Source: Flavobacteriales bacterium (GTDB lineage: Bacteria > Bacteroidota > Bacteroidia > Flavobacteriales_F > PHOS-HE28). Taken from it: 64,000 nt of DNA. The translations under genes and the position numbers were made by a program. The stretch covers positions 1 through 64,000 of the forward strand of contig JACJZF010000012.1 in assembly GCA_020635725.1 (NCBI GenBank). Reading direction: 5' to 3'. Every line of letters begins with the position of its first letter. Positions within the stretch are counted from its first letter, which is position 1. This document shows, piece after piece, positions 59,976-64,000 of this stretch. The notes below the pieces were generated by a model. It saw nothing but the letters and a program-made list of their open reading frames with translations, made no database searches and was not told the origin of the DNA.

Positions 59976-60751
59976 GGCTCCTCACCGCCATAGCCCTCAC
60001 CTGCTCGCTCGGCGATCTCGCGGCGCAGGTGGTCGTGGACAAGCCGTTGGTGCTGACCGGATCAGCTCCGGCAGCGCGGCAAGTGCTCGATCTCGATGCG
60101 GCCGCTCAACCTGCTGATGCGCTCGATGCGTCTTCGGAGCAAGCCGGCCTGCCGCATTGGATGGGTGATGCATCGCTGAACGCCTGGGAGCTACAGTTGC
60201 CCGCGATCAGCGGCCCGCCCATGCCCGGCCTTACTGTCACCTTGCGCGCCACGGGCATAGGTTCAGGATCGGTGAGCCTCTCGCTCAACGGGTCGGCGCC
60301 CTTTCCTGTGCTGATCGGGCCCGGTCAGCCGCTGGATGGCAGTGCTGTGGCCGACGGCGCGGTGCTCGCGCTGGTCTTCGACGGCACCAGCTTCCACGTC
60401 ACCAACGGCGCGGCGCATCGCCGGCGGCCCTGTCTTCAGGGCATGGCCCAAGCCGGGGAGCACTACTGCATCGACAGCCTGCAGCAGGCCGAGACCGGTA
60501 CGTTCTACGAAGCCGCGCTGCAATGCGTGGAGAACGGAAAGCGGCTGTGCACCTGGAGCGAATGGCAGCAGGCCTGCAATCAGCGCGTTCAGCTCGGGCT
60601 CGGTTTGATGATCGGCGATTGGGAATGGACGAATAGCGCGGCCAATGAGGACCTCGGCGCGCGCATCGTTGGCAATACGAGCTGCACGGTGGCCGGTGTC
60701 TCGCTGGCCTCCGACACCACAAGGTCCCACCGCTGCTGCTATTCGCGCTGA
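59972..60751 (+). CDS. Secreted tail-fibre-like/eight-Cys domain protein, cassette paralogue C
   Basis: A 259-residue protein. Signal peptide (1-18, ending LAAQ), PLVLTGSAPAARQVLD, middle module VSLSLNGSAPFPVLIGPGQ ... LVFDGTSFHVTN, and C-terminal domain with YCIDS, GKRLCTWSEWQQAC, GDWEWTNSAAN and HRCCYSR. Last gene of the cassette; its end overlaps the convergent glycosyltransferase gene by 13 bp. As with A and B, export by the Sec pathway to periplasm or surface is expected. Confidence 0.78.
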   Translation: MRLLTAIALTCSLGDLAAQVVVDKPLVLTGSAPAARQVLDLDAAAQPADALDASSEQAGLPHWMGDASLNAWELQLPAISGPPMPGLTVTLRATGIGSGSVSLSLNGSAPFPVLIGPGQPLDGSAVADGAVLALVFDGTSFHVTNGAAHRRRPCLQGMAQAGEHYCIDSLQQAETGTFYEAALQCVENGKRLCTWSEWQQACNQRVQLGLGLMIGDWEWTNSAANEDLGARIVGNTSCTVAGVSLASDTTRSHRCCYSR

Positions 60752-61860
60752 GAGCGGCTCACCGTCCGGGCCAGCCGCACGAACTCGGCAGTTACCAGTG
60801 GCCATGTGAATCGCTCCGCCACGCGCTGATGACCGATTCGGCCCATGCGCTCACGCTCGCTGCTCGGGAGCCTGGCGAAAGCGAGCACCGCGTTGCGTAG
60901 CGCAACGGGATCACCTGGAGGTAGAAGTGCGCCGTTCTGCTCGTCCACCAGTTCGCCTGAGGCACCCACATCGCTCACGATCACCGGACGCGCGCGCGCC
61001 ATGGCTTCCAGCGCTACGGTGGGCATGCCTTCGAACCGCGTGGGCAGGAGCAGCGCATGGCACTCGGCGTACAGTCGCTCGAGGTCGGCATCGCTCACCT
61101 TGCCGAGCAGGGTCACATTCGACGGCAGGCCCTCGCGTTCCATGGCCGCACGCTCCGGGCCATCGCCCGCGAGCAGGAAGCGGGCCTGCGGCAGCTCCGC
61201 TTCCAATTCGCGCGCGATCCGCACCAGCAGATCAATCCCTTTGTTGAAGGCGAATCGCCCCACGAACAGGAATCGGATTCCGTCCGCATCACTCGGATAC
61301 GGAAGAGGCTCCTGGAGCTCCACGGCATTGGGCACCGTTACCACTTGGCACACGCTGCCGGCAGAGAGGCGTCGTAGCATGGGCGTGAGCTTGCCTCCGA
61401 GCGATACGACCAACGCCGACCGCCTCGCCACATGGCGCACCATCCACCGGAAAGGAAGGCCAATCAAACGGTCCTTCGCCGTGAGCCCCTGGAACATCTC
61501 CAGCCCGTGAGGCATCACCACCAGCCGCTGAGAGAAGCGGCGCATGCCCTTCCATACGCTGAAGCCTTGCGAGAGGATGGCGTCGGGGTCGATGCGCTGC
61601 AGTTCCTCGGCCACGCGGCCGCTGTATCGCCAGAGCTCGGCGACATAGAACGCGCGCTCATCGATCGGCGCGATGCGGACCTCCTCGATTCCCAAGTCAG
61701 GGTGGAAGACCCGCTCCGCATGTGGGTGAATGACGGTCACGTGGATGCCGGGGTCCTTCGCCAAGTGCTCAGCGAGCAGCCGTGAATGCCGCTGCATGCC
61801 GCCCAAGGCCAGGGGGAACACCCCATCGGTGCACAGCGCGATCCGCAGCGGCCGGTCCAT
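60739..61860 (-). CDS. Family 4 glycosyltransferase
   Basis: A 373-residue GT-B enzyme: opening IALCTDGVFPLALGGMQRHSR with the glycine-rich acceptor loop, FLFVGRFAFNKGIDLLVRIARE (donor domain start) and ALEAMARARPVIVSDVGASGELV with the EX7E-type region. Transfers a sugar from a nucleotide donor onto a glycan or lipid carrier in the cytoplasm. Overlaps the SDR gene by one base (61860), placing it downstream in a two-gene unit. Confidence 0.9.
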   Translation of the reverse strand: MDRPLRIALCTDGVFPLALGGMQRHSRLLAEHLAKDPGIHVTVIHPHAERVFHPDLGIEEVRIAPIDERAFYVAELWRYSGRVAEELQRIDPDAILSQGFSVWKGMRRFSQRLVVMPHGLEMFQGLTAKDRLIGLPFRWMVRHVARRSALVVSLGGKLTPMLRRLSAGSVCQVVTVPNAVELQEPLPYPSDADGIRFLFVGRFAFNKGIDLLVRIARELEAELPQARFLLAGDGPERAAMEREGLPSNVTLLGKVSDADLERLYAECHALLLPTRFEGMPTVALEAMARARPVIVSDVGASGELVDEQNGALLPPGDPVALRNAVLAFARLPSSERERMGRIGHQRVAERFTWPLVTAEFVRLARTVSRSQRE

Positions 61861-62807
61861 CAGCTACGCGCGTCCTTCCATTCCAGTAGCGGCTCGCGCA
61901 AGAGATCGGCCACGCCCTCATCGATTCCCCATTGGGGCTCCCACGCGGTTGCACGCTTGAGCTTGCTCACATCGGCGAGCAGGTGCATGCGTTCCACCTT
62001 GCGCACGCGTGCCGGATCCACTTCGATGCGCAACGGCTCGCCCAACTGCCGCTCGAAGGCCTCCACGATCTCGCGCACGCTGTATTCGATGCCACGGCCG
62101 ATGTTGAAGACCTCATACCCGCTGATACCGGCGCCCAGCAAGGCCTCCATGGCCCGCGCCATGTCTGAGGTATGGATGAAGTCGCGCTTGGGATCCAGGT
62201 TGCCGAGACGCAGGGTGCGCTGGCCCTCGCGCACCTGGCGCTGCACCTCAGGCATGAGATGCGGATTGGTCTCGTTCGGCCCGAAGGCGTTGAAGAAGCG
62301 GCCCACGATGGTGGTGATGCCGGTGCGCAGGCAGAACTCACCAGCGATCCGCTCAGCGGCCAGCTTGGTGATGCCGTAGATATCCATCGGGCCGGTGGCG
62401 TGTTCCTCGTTCAGCGGCCCATCCGCTACCGGATACACAGCGGCCGTGCTGGCCACGAAGACCTGTTTCACGGTACCGGCCGCCGCGCACGCATCGAGCA
62501 CGTTGATCGTGCCATTGATGTTGATGTCCGCGGCCTCCACCGGATGCGCGTTGCAATAGGGAATGAAGTGGATGGCGGCCAAGTGCAGCACGGTGCTGGG
62601 CGCGATCCGTGCTATGGCTTCCTGCACCTTGGCCCGATCGCGAATGTCGATGCGCAGGAAACGCGCATCGGGCACCGGAGCCAGTTCTCGAAGGCCAAAG
62701 CTCAGGTCGTCGATCACCCACACCTCCTTTCCCAGCCCCAGCAGGTGCGCCCCGACAGCCGACCCGATGAATCCGGCCCCTCCAGTGATGACCACGCGTT
62801 CATGCAT
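61860..62807 (-). CDS. NAD-dependent sugar-nucleotide epimerase/dehydratase (SDR)
   Basis: A 315-residue extended SDR: GGAGFIGSAVGAHL Rossmann motif, catalytic ASTAAVYP and YGITK (Tyr and Lys about 143-147), RFFNAFGPNETNPHLMPEV. Resembles UDP-glucose 4-epimerase or dTDP-glucose dehydratase-type enzymes. The frame is open far upstream, but the ATG at 62807 is chosen because the Rossmann motif follows at once and TACTTTCG lies 4 nt upstream. Works with the adjoining glycosyltransferase. Confidence 0.88.
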   Translation of the reverse strand: MHERVVITGGAGFIGSAVGAHLLGLGKEVWVIDDLSFGLRELAPVPDARFLRIDIRDRAKVQEAIARIAPSTVLHLAAIHFIPYCNAHPVEAADININGTINVLDACAAAGTVKQVFVASTAAVYPVADGPLNEEHATGPMDIYGITKLAAERIAGEFCLRTGITTIVGRFFNAFGPNETNPHLMPEVQRQVREGQRTLRLGNLDPKRDFIHTSDMARAMEALLGAGISGYEVFNIGRGIEYSVREIVEAFERQLGEPLRIEVDPARVRKVERMHLLADVSKLKRATAWEPQWGIDEGVADLLREPLLEWKDARS

Positions 62808-62811
62808 GCCG

Positions 62812-62819
62812 CGAAAGTA
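62812..62819 (-). promoter_or_regulatory. Box directly upstream of the SDR start
   Basis: TACTTTCG on the minus strand, TAnnTTCG match, 4 nt before the ATG at 62807. Confidence 0.5.
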
Positions 62820-62845
62820 GGCCTGCCGCGCGAGGCGGTGCCTGC

Positions 62846-62853
62846 TAGCTTCG
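62846..62853 (+). promoter_or_regulatory. Box upstream of the GT2 start
   Basis: TAGCTTCG, TAnnTTCG match, 8 nt before the ATG at 62862; divergent to the SDR box. Confidence 0.5.
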
Positions 62854-62861
62854 CCGCTCGC

Positions 62862-63797
62862 ATGCTGGTGAGCATCGTATTGCCCTGCTACAATGCCGAG
62901 GCGTTCCTGGACCGCAGCCTGGGAGCGCTTTTCGCGCAGACCCACCGTCCGCTTGAGCTCATTGCCGTGGATGATGGCAGCACCGACGGCACGCTCCGCC
63001 TGCTCGAAGCCGCCGCCGCCCGGGCACCCTTTCCCATGACGGTGCTGAGGCAGCCGAACGCCGGCGCCTGCGCTGCCCGTAACCAAGGGCTGAAGCGGGC
63101 CCAAGGCGAGTATGTGCAATTCATGGACGCCGATGATGCGTTGCTTCCTGAGAAGGTGGCCGTGCATGTGCAAGCGGCGTTGAAGGCCGGATCGCCGGAG
63201 ATCGTCGTGGGCGCATCGCGCACCTATGGAGCCGATGGAGCGCTCAAGTGGACCGATACGCAGGAACCGGGGGACCGTGACCCCTGGCTCGACCTGGCGC
63301 GGCACAGGCTCGGCGGCACGCCGAACAACCTGTGGAAACGCTCGGCGCTCCTGGAGGCCGGTGGCTGGGACGAGCACATGCGGAGCAGCCAGGAGTACGA
63401 CCTGATGTTCCGCCTGTTGCAGCGCGGGGCCCGCGTGACCCATGTGAGCGAAATGCTCACCGAGGTGCATCTTCAGGAAACCGGCAGCATCAGCACGCAG
63501 CGGCTCGACCTGACCTGGAAGCGCTTCATCGAGCTGCGCGTCCGCATCATCGAGCACCTGCGGTCCGAACAGCCCAACTTGGATCTGTCGCCGTACTGGC
63601 AGCTCTTATTCGACAGCATCCGCACGCTCTACGCCTACGACCCCGACGAGGCCATCAAGCTGCATGCGCGGCTGTTGCCTTCGGGATTCATGCCTTCGGT
63701 CTCCCCTGCCACCGGTCGCGGGTATCTCGTGCTCCACCGCACGCTGGGCTTCGCTTGGGCCAACCGGGTCAGGCAGTGGTTCGCCCGCCGCTCGTGA
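62862..63797 (+). CDS. Family 2 glycosyltransferase
   Basis: A 311-residue GT-A enzyme: VSIVLPCYNAEAFLDRSLG opening, VDDGSTDGT, the metal-binding DADD in YVQFMDADDALLPE (about 85-98), and a later EYDLMFRLLQRG. Cytoplasmic, transferring a sugar to a glycan or lipid carrier. The longer open frame upstream is antisense to the SDR gene and is rejected. Its 3' end overlaps the partial minus-strand gene by 29 bp. Confidence 0.9.
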   Translation: MLVSIVLPCYNAEAFLDRSLGALFAQTHRPLELIAVDDGSTDGTLRLLEAAAARAPFPMTVLRQPNAGACAARNQGLKRAQGEYVQFMDADDALLPEKVAVHVQAALKAGSPEIVVGASRTYGADGALKWTDTQEPGDRDPWLDLARHRLGGTPNNLWKRSALLEAGGWDEHMRSSQEYDLMFRLLQRGARVTHVSEMLTEVHLQETGSISTQRLDLTWKRFIELRVRIIEHLRSEQPNLDLSPYWQLLFDSIRTLYAYDPDEAIKLHARLLPSGFMPSVSPATGRGYLVLHRTLGFAWANRVRQWFARRS

Positions 63798-64000
63798 GCA
63801 GGCGGAACACCGCGAGGTTGATTCCCGGCACCCGCACCGGCAGCAGGTTGTACCAGCGCGTGAAACGGATCAGCGCGCGCTTCATGCCGGTGAGGCTGCT
63901 CCAGATCTCTTCAGGCAGCAGGACCTTCTCCAGCTCATCGAGCGTGGCGCGGTCGATGCGGCCCAGCTTGGCATAGAGCAGCAGCTGCAGGTAGGTGCGG
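63769..64000 (-). CDS. Partial CDS, C-terminal end of unknown protein
   Basis: Only the last 77 codons are in the window; the frame runs to the window edge without a start. It reads LQLLLYAKLGRIDRATLDEL, then EKVLLPEEIWSSLTGMKR and a basic/aromatic stretch WYNLLPVRVPGINLAVFRLL. No domain can be named from this fragment; position suggests another surface-glycan gene. Stop at 63769-63771, inside the convergent GT2 gene. Confidence 0.6.
   Translation of the reverse strand, partial: RTYLQLLLYAKLGRIDRATLDELEKVLLPEEIWSSLTGMKRALIRFTRWYNLLPVRVPGINLAVFRLLTSGGRTTA

Noticed and set aside
62172..62861. N-terminal extension of the GT2 gene
   Set aside because: It is antisense to the SDR gene; the GT2 fold begins at MLVSIVLPCYN and a promoter box lies just before that ATG.

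Overview
The window is GC-rich chromosomal DNA from a member of the Bacteroidota, most likely a Flavobacteriales-type lineage. The evidence is lineage-specific families: type IX secretion (T9SS) C-terminal sorting domains of both type A (1684-residue protein, 305-frame protein) and type B (gliding-associated CHU_C type), a GldI-like lipoprotein, DUF5723, DUF6089/PorG-like and PorT-like outer membrane proteins, DUF6913, and a complete moxR-DUF58-batABCDE aerotolerance-type operon. Promoter-like TAnnTTTG or TAnnTTCG boxes, the Bacteroidota -7 element, sit very close to many start codons and Shine-Dalgarno sequences are not evident. Codons are strongly GC-biased, so most long antisense frames are shadows.

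Layout. 1-4974 (minus): prmC, an outer-membrane-type protein, ligA, DUF6913 and dapA (cut by the window edge), all tightly packed. 5041-7555 (plus): ribD, an EamA permease and a YigZ/IMPACT protein; then a 4HBT thioesterase (minus). 8324-10994 (plus): dnaA with a strong terminator, a low-molecular-weight tyrosine phosphatase and an RsmI-like methylase. 10996-16322 (minus): DUF5723, FKBP, GldI-like FKBP, NrnA, a small secreted protein and a lipoprotein. 16450-18258: ndk, then DUF721 and recF (minus). 18372-20928 (plus): TPR membrane protein, ribH, PorT-like protein, DUF2238. 20965-21881 (minus): DUF4442 and a MazG-fold protein. 22012-30934 (plus): the Bat operon. 30935-35989 (minus): a giant secreted beta-helix/Ig-like T9SS protein.

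36.3-37.7 kb is a non-coding tRNA island with tRNA-Arg(TCT), tRNA-Pro(TGG) and tRNA-Ser(GCT), all minus. Two related tandem-repeat arrays (periods 111-112 bp and exactly 116 bp) follow the terminators of the Pro and Ser tRNAs. 37861-47628 is mixed housekeeping: a divergent malate synthase-like protein, DUF551, FKBP, an alpha/beta hydrolase, an outer membrane protein, guaB, a T9SS type B FN3 protein, a nitronate monooxygenase-like protein and a PorG-like protein.

47686-57458 (minus) is one seven-gene surface-polymer operon: DUF4956-like membrane protein, CotH-like kinase, O-antigen-ligase-like protein, second CotH-like protein with a beta-helix tail, metallophosphoesterase, SDR epimerase and asnB. 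57536-60751 (plus) is a four-gene, stop/start-coupled cassette of secreted proteins: one T9SS cargo and three paralogues that join a tail-fibre-like segment to an eight-cysteine FGE/C-type-lectin-like domain. This is the best candidate in the window for an undescribed system. 60739-64000 holds glycosyltransferases and another SDR epimerase, continuing the surface-glycan theme. No rRNA, transposase, phage or CRISPR array was seen.
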